From: Chryseobacterium sp. KACC 21268
GTDB lineage: Bacteria; Bacteroidota; Bacteroidia; Flavobacteriales; Weeksellaceae
DNA length: 64,000 nucleotides
NCBI GenBank assembly: GCA_028736075.1
Contig: CP117875.1
Location: 1,612,001-1,676,000, forward strand
Direction of reading: 5' to 3'
In this document: positions 8,343 to 20,074 of the stretch, in pieces
Layout of the letters: each line of letters begins with the position of its first letter
How positions within the stretch are numbered: the first letter of the stretch is position 1
Notes under the pieces: model-generated
Seen by the model: the letters and a program-made list of their open reading frames with translations, nothing else
Database searches by the model: none
What the model was told of the DNA's origin: nothing
Made by a program: the position numbers and the translations under genes

Positions 8343-10406
8343 TTATGAAACTTGAGATTGAACTTTGCTTTTTTCCAAACTGGACATTTGATCCAAAAGT
8401 CTTTTCTTCAGAAGGAAATAATTTCTTGCAATGTAATATTGGTAACTATTGATGGCGAAAAACAATTGTTGCAGATTTTTGTCAAAATACTCGTTGTGGC
8501 TAAAATAGATCATCGTATAATTCGCATAATAATCCAAATCCTTTCTGTTTTGCTCGTCGATTTCGTTTTCAAGAAGTGGATTTTTCAGAATGCTTTTCAA
8601 TGCTTCTTTCAGTTTGGCTTCTAGAGGAATGTTGTTTTTGAAATTTTTCGCAATCTGTTCAAAAGGTGTCGTCACACTCACGAAGGCAAATGCGTTGCTA
8701 AGATCCAAATACAATTGGAATTGATTTTCGTAAGTCACATCGCACTCTGCAAAGTCGGAATAGATTTTTCTAAAGTCGGTTTCCAGATTTTGGGTTTTGG
8801 CAAGATTCAGGAAATAATGGTAGAAGTTGATGTCGTTTTCTGTCACTTCTTTTTCCAAACTTTTGATTTCATTTTCCAAGGTTGGAATCAGCTTTTTCGC
8901 GTCGGAAGCTTTGTATTTGGTTCCATCGTAGTCAAAAGTTTTGATGTCCAATTCCTTTTTGGAAATCGCTTCGATGGTACTTTTATCATTTTGAAGTGCG
9001 ATCAGATTGTAGGCGATCTCGATTTTATCTTTACCAAAAAGTTCGTTAAAACTTAGGTTTTCATTGGTTGGCGAAGCATTTTCAATATCAAATTTATCCG
9101 GATTTTTGTTATCATAATAATTGTTGAAAATTTTATCAAAAGTATCTTTGTTGTAATTGGCTTCGAATTCTTCTTTGAAATGATCAAATTCCAAATTGGA
9201 TTTTTCACTTTCGTATTGAACATTCGAAAACAATTTGGTGGTCAGCTTTTCTTCTGTTTCTTCAAAATTTTTGAAAAGGAATTTTGCCGGCTGATTGTCC
9301 GCATTTTTCTGAATATTCAATTGTCTCAGGCGGTTGACTCTCTCCTCGGTCGACGGATGCGACGCCCATTGATTCTCGATGACCAATTTTGATTTGTTGA
9401 AAAGTCCTGCTTCTTCCAATTTTACAACTGGCAAATCATATTTGTTTTCCAAATCGCTTTCCTTCGCCAAAAATCCCATCACGTAGGATTGTTCTCTATA
9501 GATATTTTTGCTGGCTTTGTTTTCCTTGATTTTATTTTCATAGAAACTGAGGACATTGTTATACGAATTATCTGCCAAGTCCAGCCTCAAAAGCGATTCT
9601 TCCAAAGCCAATGATCCAGCGATATTGGCAGAAACTTCATCTGCGTGAAACTCCATTTCCCTGGAAAGTGCAAGATGCCTGATATTCACAAAGGAATACA
9701 TCTTCGCAAGAATCCACTGGATACCTGATGTGAATTTCAATGCTAATTCTGCAAAGAATGCGAAATATCCACTTGCGTTGGACCAGCTTTGAATCGTGTT
9801 TCTGTAGGATTCGTCGTCATTCACCAAATTGAAAATAATCTGATTCACATTGTAAACATAACTTCCCACTTTCATCGATCTTTGAGAAAAATGTCCGAAC
9901 TCGTGTGCGAGAATCGCCTTCAGCTCCTGTTTTGTACAAACGTTTACGAGTCCAACTCCAATTGTCAGATTCTTTTTGATTGGCAAAAACATACTCCAAA
10001 ACGTGGAATCGTAGAAAACGCTTGCGTTGACATCGTAGCTCAGATAGACTTTTTTAGGAAAATCCGTTCCTGTTTCTTTTACCAGTTCGTTTATCATTGC
10101 GAAAAGTTCGGGTTCGTCTTTTTGTTGGATTTCCGTGAGGTAACTTCTGTCGTTGATGTGTTTTTTGAAAATAAATTTTATCAAAAAGTAAAAGATCAAA
10201 ATTCCAAAAATTGCCAGCCCAAGACCGATCATCACTGTAAAAAACATCGGCTTTGCGGCAATTAGGAAAATTCCTCCTGCGATGCAAGCAACCGTCAATG
10301 CAATGGCGGCAATGAAAAGTAAAATGTAAACGATGATAAATGAGATGATGGAAAAAATAGCGGCTTTGCTTTTCTTCCTGAAGTCTGCCGAGGTTTGGAT
10401 TAGCAT
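8343..10406 (-). CDS. M48 family membrane metalloprotease
   Basis: 687 residues. Two or more N-terminal membrane helices (residues ~17-80) are followed by a cytoplasm- or periplasm-facing zinc protease domain with the HEFGH motif at 168-172 and the downstream zinc ligand in SREMEFHADE (about residue 245). Members of this family (HtpX/Ste24-like) degrade misfolded membrane proteins. The C-terminal ~350 residues are helical and highly charged and are not part of the classical peptidase domain; their role is unknown. It lies downstream of groEL on the same strand, but a terminator separates them. Confidence 0.88.
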   Translation of the reverse strand: MLIQTSADFRKKSKAAIFSIISFIIVYILLFIAAIALTVACIAGGIFLIAAKPMFFTVMIGLGLAIFGILIFYFLIKFIFKKHINDRSYLTEIQQKDEPELFAMINELVKETGTDFPKKVYLSYDVNASVFYDSTFWSMFLPIKKNLTIGVGLVNVCTKQELKAILAHEFGHFSQRSMKVGSYVYNVNQIIFNLVNDDESYRNTIQSWSNASGYFAFFAELALKFTSGIQWILAKMYSFVNIRHLALSREMEFHADEVSANIAGSLALEESLLRLDLADNSYNNVLSFYENKIKENKASKNIYREQSYVMGFLAKESDLENKYDLPVVKLEEAGLFNKSKLVIENQWASHPSTEERVNRLRQLNIQKNADNQPAKFLFKNFEETEEKLTTKLFSNVQYESEKSNLEFDHFKEEFEANYNKDTFDKIFNNYYDNKNPDKFDIENASPTNENLSFNELFGKDKIEIAYNLIALQNDKSTIEAISKKELDIKTFDYDGTKYKASDAKKLIPTLENEIKSLEKEVTENDINFYHYFLNLAKTQNLETDFRKIYSDFAECDVTYENQFQLYLDLSNAFAFVSVTTPFEQIAKNFKNNIPLEAKLKEALKSILKNPLLENEIDEQNRKDLDYYANYTMIYFSHNEYFDKNLQQLFFAINSYQYYIARNYFLLKKRLLDQMSSLEKSKVQSQVS

Positions 10407-10504
10407 AAATCTAATTGGTTGTTAATTTTGAATTAAAAATATAAAAACCATTTAAAATTTCCGAATCATTTGATATTAATTTTAATAAAAAGTAGAATTC
10501 ATAA

Positions 10505-10536
10505 AAAAACCGCTCAGAAAAAATCTGAACGGTTTT
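10505..10536 (-). terminator. Terminator after groEL
   Basis: AAAAACCG and CGGTTTT arms with an inner CAGA/TCTG pairing, 24 bases beyond the groEL stop and oriented for minus-strand transcription. Confidence 0.8.
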
Positions 10537-10559
10537 ATATATTTAGTTGTCGTTGACTG

Positions 10560-12215
<1,656 letters not shown>

Positions 12216-12284
12216 TTAATGAATGTTGTATTCACGAAAATTTAAATCATTTTACGTAAATACATTTTACTTTTTACAAATTTT

Positions 12285-12563
12285 TTACCCAATAATTCCA
12301 AGTAGATCTCCCTCTTTCACGATAAGATAATCTTTCCCTTCAAACTTAAGTTCTGTTCCTGAATATTTTCCATAAAGCACTTTGTCACCAACTTTTACAG
12401 TGGTTGGCTCATCTACTTTTCCTGGACCAACTGCTACAACCGTTCCTTCCTGAGGTTTTTCTTTTGCAGTGTCTGGGATGATGATTCCTGATGCTGTTTT
12501 AGTTTCTGCAGGTGTTGGTTCTACCAAAACTCTGTCCGCTAATGGTTTGAAATTTACTGACAT
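12285..12563 (-). CDS. groS: Co-chaperonin GroES
   Basis: 92 residues from ATG at 12563 ([16 protein letters not shown]); an upstream in-frame start at 12596 adds 11 residues not found in the family. Caps the GroEL ring. The mobile-loop region ([20 protein letters not shown]) and the C-terminal [11 protein letters not shown] are typical. First gene of groESL. Confidence 0.97.
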   Translation of the reverse strand: MSVNFKPLADRVLVEPTPAETKTASGIIIPDTAKEKPQEGTVVAVGPGKVDEPTTVKVGDKVLYGKYSGTELKFEGKDYLIVKEGDLLGIIG

Positions 12564-12629
12564 AATTATATTTGATTTTTTAATATTTATTCTCATTCCT
12601 ACATCTCCAAGAATGTGCCAATGATGAAG

Positions 12630-12654
12630 GAAGTTGGAAGTTGGAAGATGGATG
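12630..12654. repeat. Heptameric tandem repeat upstream of groES
   Basis: Three and a half 7-base units: GAAGTTG, GAAGTTG, GAAGATG, GATG. On the other strand this is a CTTCYRA-type heptad, the same pattern as the tract at 28715-28735. Confidence 0.55.
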
Positions 12655-12701
12655 TTCTATTTGGCAGAGTTTTATTCTTGATGCTGAAATTTTGGCAGAA
12701 A

Positions 12702-12728
12702 AAAAGTCATTCGGTTTGAATGACTTTT
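12702..12728 (-). terminator. Rho-independent terminator
   Basis: Perfect 11-bp stem AAAAGTCATTC / GAATGACTTTT with loop GGTTT, 4 bases beyond the stop of the 161-residue gene on the minus strand. Confidence 0.85.
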
Positions 12729-12732
12729 GCGG

Positions 12733-13218
12733 TTAGCTATTGTGCGTTTTATGTTTTTTGTTTTTACTTCTGGAAGTTTTTAATAATTGTTTAGCATAAT
12801 CTACAGCCATACAACAAACATTGCCAAAGCTATTCTCCTCCAAATATTTTTGATATGAATTGATGAAATTAAAATATCCAATTTTTGCTTTTGAATTTTT
12901 TTTTGCTTCTAATAAAATATTGTAAGACGAATTTCTATATTCCTTAGCAAAAATATCATCTACGTATTTTCGTAATTCTTCATCCGAAACATAGATTTCA
13001 TTATCAAGTTCTTCGTGTTCCTTCTTTCGATTTTCTTTTTCTTCTGGAGTTTGTCTCCCAAATAAATCTTGCACGATTCCTTGATTCATCGCATCATAAT
13101 CTGCTTTGTACTTATGAGGAAAAGCAACCAAACTGTTTCCTTTTTCATCTGCAGGATAAAACCAGATTTGCTTGCGAAGTTTTTTCTTTTCTAATCGAGG
13201 TAATTTAAACTTGTCCAT
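12733..13218 (-). CDS. Hypothetical basic protein
   Basis: 161 residues, rich in Lys and Glu, no signal peptide or membrane segment, predicted helical. It has an N-terminal basic patch (LPRLEKKKLRKQIWFYPADE) and a C-terminal basic tail. Two adjacent Cys (NVCCMAVDYA) lie near residue 135. It starts 32 bases after the stop of the secreted-protein gene upstream and ends at a strong terminator, so the two may be one transcript. I do not recognise the family. Confidence 0.65.
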   Translation of the reverse strand: MDKFKLPRLEKKKLRKQIWFYPADEKGNSLVAFPHKYKADYDAMNQGIVQDLFGRQTPEEKENRKKEHEELDNEIYVSDEELRKYVDDIFAKEYRNSSYNILLEAKKNSKAKIGYFNFINSYQKYLEENSFGNVCCMAVDYAKQLLKTSRSKNKKHKTHNS

Positions 13219-13250
13219 AATGTTTTTTACTGATGACCAAATTACTCTAT

Positions 13251-13964
13251 TTATTCAATTATCATCTTTCTTCCACCAGCATTAATTTCTTGTTTAATGA
13301 CTTTCCTTGTAACCGAATCAATGTAATAAACGCTTTCCGTTTTTCTATCCTGAATATCATCCGTAGTATTCACGATCCAAACATCCTTTCCATTATAGTC
13401 ACTTTTTTCAACCTTTTCAATATAAGCTTTGATAACACCTTTTTTTGCTGTTGGATTATAATCATAGATAGAAATTTCAGATGTGTAATTTTCTTTTAAA
13501 GGCAAAAATCTTATTAATGCCGGATAACTATTACTGTCAAAATAGGCTGAAGTTGTAGCTTCATTAATCAAATCTTTTTTCTGAGTTTTCTTATCCAAAT
13601 AATAGCCTGTCACCTTATTTTTATTAAATCTAAGCGACATATTTCTCATCGAATTAAAGGACGAATGATAAACTGGCTGGAAATCTGAGATTTTAACAAT
13701 CGTAGAATCAACCCAAGCCTCAGGAGCTTGCTTCATTTTGACTGTTGTTCTTATCAAAAGGTCTTTCTTGTTTAATTTCTTAAATTCTGTTGTCACTTTT
13801 CCGATTTCTATTTTAGCGCCTGCATTTTCCATTGTCCAGCCAACTTCTGATAATTCTTCCTGAATGTATTTTGAATCAATTTTAATGTTTGAAGGTGAAA
13901 GCAGATTTTGTGCAGAAAAAAAATTGGCACTACCAATTATTAAAAGGATAAGAAATGTTCTCAT
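13251..13964 (-). CDS. Secreted protein with DUF3108-like beta fold
   Basis: 237 residues. A signal peptide (MRTFLILLIIGSANFFSAQ, cleavage after SAQ) precedes a mature part dominated by beta-strand patterns. The C-terminal half, with GVIKAYIEKVEKSDYNGKD, WIVNTTDD and a final strand ending VYYIDSVTRKVIKQE, has the layout of periplasmic DUF3108-type lipocalin-like domains; this is a shape-based guess. Predicted periplasmic. Probable operon with the 161-residue gene downstream. Confidence 0.65.
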   Translation of the reverse strand: MRTFLILLIIGSANFFSAQNLLSPSNIKIDSKYIQEELSEVGWTMENAGAKIEIGKVTTEFKKLNKKDLLIRTTVKMKQAPEAWVDSTIVKISDFQPVYHSSFNSMRNMSLRFNKNKVTGYYLDKKTQKKDLINEATTSAYFDSNSYPALIRFLPLKENYTSEISIYDYNPTAKKGVIKAYIEKVEKSDYNGKDVWIVNTTDDIQDRKTESVYYIDSVTRKVIKQEINAGGRKMIIE

Positions 13965-14017
13965 ATTTTTTAATAATAAGTGGTGCCGAATATTATAAAG
14001 TTACAGCAAAACTAAAT

Positions 14018-16396
14018 TTACTTTTTCCCCGCGGCCTGCATTGGATTCACTTTTCCGCTTGCGCCGCCTCTTGCGGTCTCTCTTTGAGCCTGTTTGAAAA
14101 CTTGGAATTTCGAAGGCGCTTCTGTTGATGAAGTTGCTGCCCAATAATTGTTGGAAGTGTCAATGTCTGCAGTTTCTTTCATCGGATCCAATTGGATGGA
14201 TTTAATTTTCTTACCGAAATAGTAAGTTTTTGAAACTTTCTGCTCATTAGATCTCCAGATTTGAACATTGATCTTGTCATTCAATTTGGAGCCATCTTCA
14301 AAGGTAAATTCCAGAATGATCGGCATTACCAATCCGCCTTTGTTCGTAAAATCGATTTGATAAGCAGTGATGTTTTTATTAATGCCTTGAGTTTTTTCTT
14401 GAGCCGACAGTTTTTCGGAAGCTGGAGATTTTAAAGTATACTCTTTAGATGTATCCACTTTTTCCTCGCCTCGGTCATATCTGTAATAGAAATCCTGAAC
14501 GGCTTTGTCGCCATCCACATAGAATTTGATCTTCTCATCTCTGTTTCTAACTTTCGAGATATCTTCAAACTCGTTAAGCGCTGGCGCATCGGTTTTATAT
14601 TTTACTTCCGTTGCTTCTCTTGGTGCTGCATCGTAGTCTGGTGTTGCGATAGAAACTTTGTCAATAGCTATATCTACTGGATCTGTGCTGTAGAACCAAC
14701 CTCTCCAAAACCAATCCAGGTCTTCGCCGCTCGCATCTTCCATTGTTCGGAAAAGGTCTGCAGGCTCTGGATGACGGAATGCCCATCTTTGCGCGTAGGT
14801 TTTGAAGGCTTTATCAAAAAGTTCTCTGCCCATAATGGTTTCACGAAGGATATTCAATCCAGTTGCTGGTTTGGAATAAGCGTTTGGTCCAAAACGAGCG
14901 ATGTTTTCTGAGTTGGTCATAATCGGTTCCAATTCGTCTTTCGGAAGTTTCATATAATCTACAATCGTCCAAGCTGGTCCACGTTTCGAAGGGAATTTAT
15001 TATCCCATTTTTCCTCGGTCAAATATTCTACAAAGGTATTCAAACCTTCATCCATCCAAGACCATTGTCTCTCGTCTGAGTTGATGATCATTGGGAAAAA
15101 GTTGTGTCCAACTTCGTGGATGATCACGCCCAACATTCCGTTTTTGATGGCTTCAGAATAAGTTCCGTCTTTCTCCGTACGTCCATAATTAAAACAGATC
15201 ATCGGATATTCCATTCCGTTGGAAGCTTCTACAGATTGTGCTACCGGATATGGATAAGGAATCGTGAATTCTGAATAGGTTTTTATGGTGTGAGCCACCG
15301 CTTTTGTAGAGAATTTCCTGTAAAGTCCGTAAGCTTCTTTTCCGTAGAAACTCATCGCCATTACCTTATTGTTGTTTTCTGGGATCAAAACTTTCATGCC
15401 GTCCCAAACAAATTTTCTTGATGAACCCCAAGCAAAGTCACGCACATTTTCCGCTTCGAATTTCCAGGTTTTTCTTTCCTTGGATTTATTTTTTTCTGCT
15501 TTTTTAGCTTCATCAAGTGTTACGATCTCAATCGGTTCGTTAGAATTTTCAGCTTGCTTGTATCTTGCCAATTGAGCCGAAGTCAAAACTTGGTCATAAT
15601 TTTTACAAACACCAGTTCCGCCAATGATGTGATCCGCTGGAACATTCATAGAAACTTTGAAGTTTCCAAAAACCAATGCGAACTCGCCACGACCTGTAAA
15701 TTGATGGTTTTGCCAACCGTGGAAATCGCTGTAAACGCACATTCTCGGATACCATTGTGTCATTGTGTAAAGGTCATTGCCATCGTCAGGGAAGTTTTCA
15801 TAACCACCACGACCGCCTTTTTCCATTCGGTTCGGGATGTTATAGTTCCAGTCCACTTTGAAGGTGAATTTCTCTCCAGCTTTCAAAGGTTTTGCCAGGT
15901 CGATCCTCATCATCGTTTTGTTCACGACATATTTGATCGGCGAACCGTTGGCGTCGGTCACTTTTTCAAGATTTACACCGTAGCCATCGTCTTTTGCAGG
16001 AAGTTCAGATGTTTTTAATCTATCGATGTTTGCTGCTTTGGGTAGAGTGGAGGAAGAAGGGTAATCTGCATTTTTTACAGAAGATTGCTGATTCTCATCC
16101 AGCTGAAGCCAAAGATATTCTAAAGTGTCGGGAGAATTATTATAATAGGTGATCGTTTCGGAACCTTTAAGATTTCTTTTGTCTTCATCCAAATAGGCGG
16201 AAATATCGTAGTCGGCACGTTGTTGCCAATATTGATTTCCTGGCGCACCAGAAGCCGTCCTGTAAGTATTTGGTGTTGGAAGGATCGTGCCGAGTTGTTC
16301 AAACTTATTCCCGTGATTGCTCCCAGGATTGTTTTGAATATTTTGAGCACCGACAAAAACACTGGCAAATAGAAGACCTAAAACTTTTAATTTCAT
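14018..16396 (-). CDS. M1 family metallopeptidase, secreted
   Basis: 792 residues with a signal peptide (MKLKVLGLLFASVFVGAQ). The zinc site HEVGH is at residues 427-431 and the third ligand Glu follows 18 residues later in WMDEGLNTF, the exact M1 spacing. The substrate-binding segment ASNGMEYPMICFNYG stands in for the usual GAMEN/GGMEN exopeptidase motif (NGMEY), a common variant in Bacteroidota M1 enzymes. A beta-rich C-terminal domain follows. It probably trims peptides in the periplasm or outside the cell for nutrition. Confidence 0.92.
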   Translation of the reverse strand: MKLKVLGLLFASVFVGAQNIQNNPGSNHGNKFEQLGTILPTPNTYRTASGAPGNQYWQQRADYDISAYLDEDKRNLKGSETITYYNNSPDTLEYLWLQLDENQQSSVKNADYPSSSTLPKAANIDRLKTSELPAKDDGYGVNLEKVTDANGSPIKYVVNKTMMRIDLAKPLKAGEKFTFKVDWNYNIPNRMEKGGRGGYENFPDDGNDLYTMTQWYPRMCVYSDFHGWQNHQFTGRGEFALVFGNFKVSMNVPADHIIGGTGVCKNYDQVLTSAQLARYKQAENSNEPIEIVTLDEAKKAEKNKSKERKTWKFEAENVRDFAWGSSRKFVWDGMKVLIPENNNKVMAMSFYGKEAYGLYRKFSTKAVAHTIKTYSEFTIPYPYPVAQSVEASNGMEYPMICFNYGRTEKDGTYSEAIKNGMLGVIIHEVGHNFFPMIINSDERQWSWMDEGLNTFVEYLTEEKWDNKFPSKRGPAWTIVDYMKLPKDELEPIMTNSENIARFGPNAYSKPATGLNILRETIMGRELFDKAFKTYAQRWAFRHPEPADLFRTMEDASGEDLDWFWRGWFYSTDPVDIAIDKVSIATPDYDAAPREATEVKYKTDAPALNEFEDISKVRNRDEKIKFYVDGDKAVQDFYYRYDRGEEKVDTSKEYTLKSPASEKLSAQEKTQGINKNITAYQIDFTNKGGLVMPIILEFTFEDGSKLNDKINVQIWRSNEQKVSKTYYFGKKIKSIQLDPMKETADIDTSNNYWAATSSTEAPSKFQVFKQAQRETARGGASGKVNPMQAAGKK

Positions 16397-16500
16397 TTCC
16401 GAAAAATTAATGACTAATAAAATTATATGTCATCAAATTTAGGAAATAGTTACTGAAAAATTTGAAAAGGAAAAGGCTTATTGCTGTTTTGTTTGCAAAA

Positions 16501-17508
16501 TCAATTTTTAAACCACAGATTTTCGCCTTTTAGAATCAGTGGACTTGGAAAATTGTTGGTAAATAATCCTCCAGTTCCCAGACCTTGTGGCATTGGATTC
16601 TTTTTGTTATAAGTATATTGTGCTATGGCGTTCAGTCCGATGTTGCTTTCCAATGCGGAAGTGATCCACCAATCGATGTTGTTTTTTTCTGCCAAATTGA
16701 TCCACTCATCTGAGCCGGAAAAACCACCGATCAAACTTGGCTTCAAAATAATGTATTGAGGTTCGATCTCCTTCAGAAGTTCTTTTTTTGACTCGATATT
16801 TAAAACGCCTATTAATTCCTCGTCGAGAGCAATTGGCGTTGGCGTGTTTTTGCAAAGTTCAGCCATCGCTTTCCAGTTTCCAGCTTGTATTGGCTGTTCG
16901 ATAGAATGAATTTCTAATTCTGCCAATTCTTCCAAAACCAATTTTGCCTGTTCCGGAGAGAAAGCACCGTTTGCGTCCACACGAAGTTCGATTTGTTCTT
17001 TCGGGAATTTATTTCTTATTGATTTGATCACTTCTTTCTCCGATTGCCAGTCTACGCCGATCTTCAGTTTGATGCAAGTGAACTGATCTTTCAATTTTTC
17101 TTCAATTTGAGAATGCATAAATGCTGCATTTCCCATCCATATCAAACCATTGATCTTGATTGAATCTTTTCCTTCTGTAAAATCACTCGGAAAATAGAGG
17201 TCGCCTTGATGTTTCAAATTGGCAAGCGCTTGTTCGATCCCAAAAATAATCGACGGATGATTTACCAATTCTTCCTTCAATTCTTCAAAACTCAAATTGA
17301 TGTTCCGACAAGCCCATTCCAAAGCAGCTTCGTAATCGTCGTCGTCATCAAAACTCAATCCTCGGAAAAGTGCACATTCTCCAATTCCTTTTTTGTCGTC
17401 TTCGGTAATTTCTATGAAATAAGTTTCTTTCGTATTCAAAACACCTCGAGATGTTCCACTTGGCTGTTTGAAATTAAGAATGTATTGGTTGAATGTCGCA
17501 GTCTTCAT
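16501..17508 (-). CDS. menC: o-Succinylbenzoate synthase-like enolase superfamily enzyme
   Basis: 335 residues. Enolase-superfamily residues are in place: K147/K149 (IKLKIG), D178 (RVDANG), E204 (IEQPI), D229 (LDEEL), K256 (ILKPSLIGG). The N-terminal capping domain (SRGVLNTKETYFIEI) and the PQGLGTGGLFTNN tail match the menaquinone enzyme MenC of Flavobacteria, which dehydrates SHCHC to o-succinylbenzoate. The family also contains dipeptide and N-acyl amino acid epimerases/racemases, so menC is probable but not certain; no other men gene is nearby. Terminator of fbp lies directly upstream. Confidence 0.8.
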   Translation of the reverse strand: MKTATFNQYILNFKQPSGTSRGVLNTKETYFIEITEDDKKGIGECALFRGLSFDDDDDYEAALEWACRNINLSFEELKEELVNHPSIIFGIEQALANLKHQGDLYFPSDFTEGKDSIKINGLIWMGNAAFMHSQIEEKLKDQFTCIKLKIGVDWQSEKEVIKSIRNKFPKEQIELRVDANGAFSPEQAKLVLEELAELEIHSIEQPIQAGNWKAMAELCKNTPTPIALDEELIGVLNIESKKELLKEIEPQYIILKPSLIGGFSGSDEWINLAEKNNIDWWITSALESNIGLNAIAQYTYNKKNPMPQGLGTGGLFTNNFPSPLILKGENLWFKN

Positions 17509-17522
17509 CCTACAAAAATAAG

Positions 17523-17547
17523 AAAAGACCGAGAAAATCGGTCTTTT
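17523..17547 (-). terminator. Terminator after fbp
   Basis: Perfect 10-bp stem AAAAGACCGA / TCGGTCTTTT with loop GAAAA, between the fbp stop (17569) and the menC start. Confidence 0.85.
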
Positions 17548-17568
17548 GTATAGTTTAAAATTTTAATT

Positions 17569-18588
17569 CTAATTTTTGCTGACAGCTTTTGCCATAAATT
17601 CCTCAGCCTGCGTCACCATTGCCGCGCTTCCGCAGAAAAACGGAACACGCTGATGCAATTCTGTTGGCTCGATCTCCATAATTCTCTTGAAACCGTCGCT
17701 GCACTTTCCGCCAGCCTGTTCTGCTAAGAAAGCCATTGGATTGGCCTCGTAGAGCAGTCTCAATTTTCCATTTGGTGAATGTGATGTTTGCGGATAGATG
17801 TAGATCCCACCTTTCAACATATTTCTGTGAAAATCTGAAACCAAAGATCCAATATAACGTGAAGTGTAAGGTCTGTCGCCTTCTTCCTCCTGACAATATT
17901 TGATGTAATCTTTCACACCTTGAGGGAATTTTGCATAATTTCCTTCATTGATGGAATAGATTTTCCCCATCGTTGGGAATTTGATGTTTTCGTGAGATAA
18001 ATAATAAGTTCCAATCGATGGATCTAAAGTAAATCCGTTCACGCCATTTCCTGTCGTGTAGACGATCATTGTAGAAGAACCGTAAACCACATAGCCTGCA
18101 GCCACCTGATTGACACCTTTTTGTAAGAAATCTCTCAATTCTACTGGGCTTCCTGGATCGGAAACTCTTCTGTAAATAGAGAAGATCGTTCCCACAGAAA
18201 CGTTCACATCAATGTTGGAAGAACCATCCAGAGGATCGATCAAAACAACATATTTGCTAAGGTGCGCATTTTCTGTACATTTCACCTCGATGAAATCATC
18301 ACTTTCTTCTGATGCGATGCCGCACACAACTTCTCTCTGAGATAATGCGGCGATGAAGATGTCATTCGCCAAAACATCTAGTTTTTGCTGATCTTCACCT
18401 TGGATATTCATATTTCCAACGTTTCCGATGATGTCTGCAATTCCGGCTTTGTTCACTTCACGGTTTACAATTTTGGTTGCAATTCTGATAGAGCTTATAA
18501 GACGGGAAAGTTCTCCGGTGGAATATTTGAAATCATCCTGTTTATCGATGATGAATTCTCCTAAAGTTTGTAACGCTTGTTTTGACAT
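17569..18588 (-). CDS. fbp: Class I fructose-1,6-bisphosphatase
   Basis: 339 residues, full length. Hydrolyses fructose-1,6-bisphosphate to fructose-6-phosphate in gluconeogenesis. The metal site [17 protein letters not shown] starts at residue 118, with the upstream acidic EESDD at about 94-98; the C-terminal substrate region [20 protein letters not shown] is typical of class I. Monocistronic with its own promoter and terminator. Confidence 0.97.
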   Translation of the reverse strand: MSKQALQTLGEFIIDKQDDFKYSTGELSRLISSIRIATKIVNREVNKAGIADIIGNVGNMNIQGEDQQKLDVLANDIFIAALSQREVVCGIASEESDDFIEVKCTENAHLSKYVVLIDPLDGSSNIDVNVSVGTIFSIYRRVSDPGSPVELRDFLQKGVNQVAAGYVVYGSSTMIVYTTGNGVNGFTLDPSIGTYYLSHENIKFPTMGKIYSINEGNYAKFPQGVKDYIKYCQEEEGDRPYTSRYIGSLVSDFHRNMLKGGIYIYPQTSHSPNGKLRLLYEANPMAFLAEQAGGKCSDGFKRIMEIEPTELHQRVPFFCGSAAMVTQAEEFMAKAVSKN

Positions 18589-18608
18589 GGGTTTAATTTT
18601 CAGATTTA

Positions 18609-18616
18609 CAAAACTA
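18609..18616 (-). promoter_or_regulatory. -7 promoter box for fbp
   Basis: On the minus strand the sequence reads TAGTTTTG, matching TAnnTTTG, 20 bases before the fbp ATG. A TTG lies 23 bases further upstream. Confidence 0.45.
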
Positions 18617-18828
18617 TATTATTTTTCAAACAAATGAAACAAAATTTATCACTATTTGATGATACTTATCATATTTCTATTAATATGGTGTAATGTTTCA
18701 TATTGAGTCATTAAAAAATGCAAAGTCCAATTTTTATATTTCGTTCATTATTAATATTTTTGGGGGTTAATAATAAATTAACGATTTTATTACATTAAAA
18801 TCAACTGCTTTAAGTCTTAAAAAATCTA

Positions 18829-20067
18829 ATGAAAATCTACAAATTTGGTGGTGCGTCTGTAAAAGATGCTGAAGGTGTAAAAAATGTAGCCTTGGTTCTG
18901 GAAACTCAGGGTTTTGAAAAATGTCTGCTGGTGGTTTCCGCAATGGGGAAAACCACGAATGCTTTGGAAAAAGTAGTGGAATATTATTTCAAGAAACAGG
19001 ATTACCAGAAGGAGATCGAACTGATAAAGAACGATCACATCGCCATTGCCAAAGGTTTATTTTCTGAGAATCATCAGGTTTTCGGAGAGATCTCATTATT
19101 TTTTGATGACATTGATTCTTTCTTAAGACGAAACAAATCGCCTAATTATAACTTTGTTTACGATCAGGTTGTGAGTTGCGGCGAGATGATTTCTTCAAAA
19201 ATATTAAGTGAATATCTTAATGAGATTCAGTTTTTTAACCATTGGCTTGATGCTAGAGATTACATTAAAACTGACAGCAATTACAGAGAAGGAATCGTAA
19301 ACTGGCAGGAAACGGAACAGAATATTTCCAAATTGGATAAAATCAATTGCTACGTTACTCAAGGATTTATCGGTTCCGAGACCAATAATTTCACGGTAAC
19401 TTTAGGAAGAGAAGGTTCCGATTACACGGCCGCAATTTTTGCTTATTGCCTCAATGCGGACGAAATGACCATCTGGAAAGATGTTCCGGGTGTGATGACT
19501 GGAGATCCTAGGAAATTTGATAACGTGGAATTGTTGTCTTTCATCTCTTACGAAGAAGCAATCGAGATGGCTTATTACGGCGCATCCGTCATTCACCCAA
19601 AAACTTTACAGCCACTTAAACAGAAGAATATTCCGTTTTTCGTAAAATCTTTTGTAGAACCGAAAGAACCGGGTACCAAAGTCGGAAACTCCACAGAAAA
19701 CGAATCTATCGAAAGTTACATCCTCAAAGAAAATCAAACTTTGCTGAATGTTGAAACCCGAGATTTCTCTTTCATAGCCGAGGATCACATCAGTTTGATC
19801 TTTACACTTTTAGCAAAATATAAAATTAAAGTTTCTTTGATGCAGAATTCAGCAATTTCATTAGCTTTATGTTTGGAAGACAAATTTGGAACGGCGAACG
19901 AATTTAACGAAGAACTGCAACAGAGTTTCATCACACAAATGACGAAAAATGTATCCTTGTTTACCGTTAGAAATGCTGAATTGGACAAGCTGGAGAAATT
20001 CTACAAGGACAAAAAAGTACTGTTGGAGCAGATTTCCAAAAAAACCTTCCAAATGGTAACCATGTAA
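18829..20067 (+). CDS. lysC: Aspartate kinase (monofunctional)
   Basis: 412 residues. Phosphorylates aspartate, the first step toward Lys, Thr and Met. The kinase motif KFGGASVKD is at residues 5-13; GREGSDYTAA near residue 199 and the WKDVPGVMTGDPR segment near 222 complete the active site. The C-terminal ~110 residues fit tandem ACT regulatory domains, implying feedback control by an end product (which one cannot be read). No homoserine dehydrogenase is fused. The OlsF-like gene begins 7 bases after the stop, so the two are probably co-transcribed. Confidence 0.93.
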   Translation: MKIYKFGGASVKDAEGVKNVALVLETQGFEKCLLVVSAMGKTTNALEKVVEYYFKKQDYQKEIELIKNDHIAIAKGLFSENHQVFGEISLFFDDIDSFLRRNKSPNYNFVYDQVVSCGEMISSKILSEYLNEIQFFNHWLDARDYIKTDSNYREGIVNWQETEQNISKLDKINCYVTQGFIGSETNNFTVTLGREGSDYTAAIFAYCLNADEMTIWKDVPGVMTGDPRKFDNVELLSFISYEEAIEMAYYGASVIHPKTLQPLKQKNIPFFVKSFVEPKEPGTKVGNSTENESIESYILKENQTLLNVETRDFSFIAEDHISLIFTLLAKYKIKVSLMQNSAISLALCLEDKFGTANEFNEELQQSFITQMTKNVSLFTVRNAELDKLEKFYKDKKVLLEQISKKTFQMVTM

Positions 20068-20074
20068 AAACACT

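Noticed and set aside
12564-12640. Sigma-54-like TTGGCAC element before groES (minus strand)
   Set aside because: The -12 half is TGGA at a one-base-wrong spacing rather than TTGC, so the match is not good enough.
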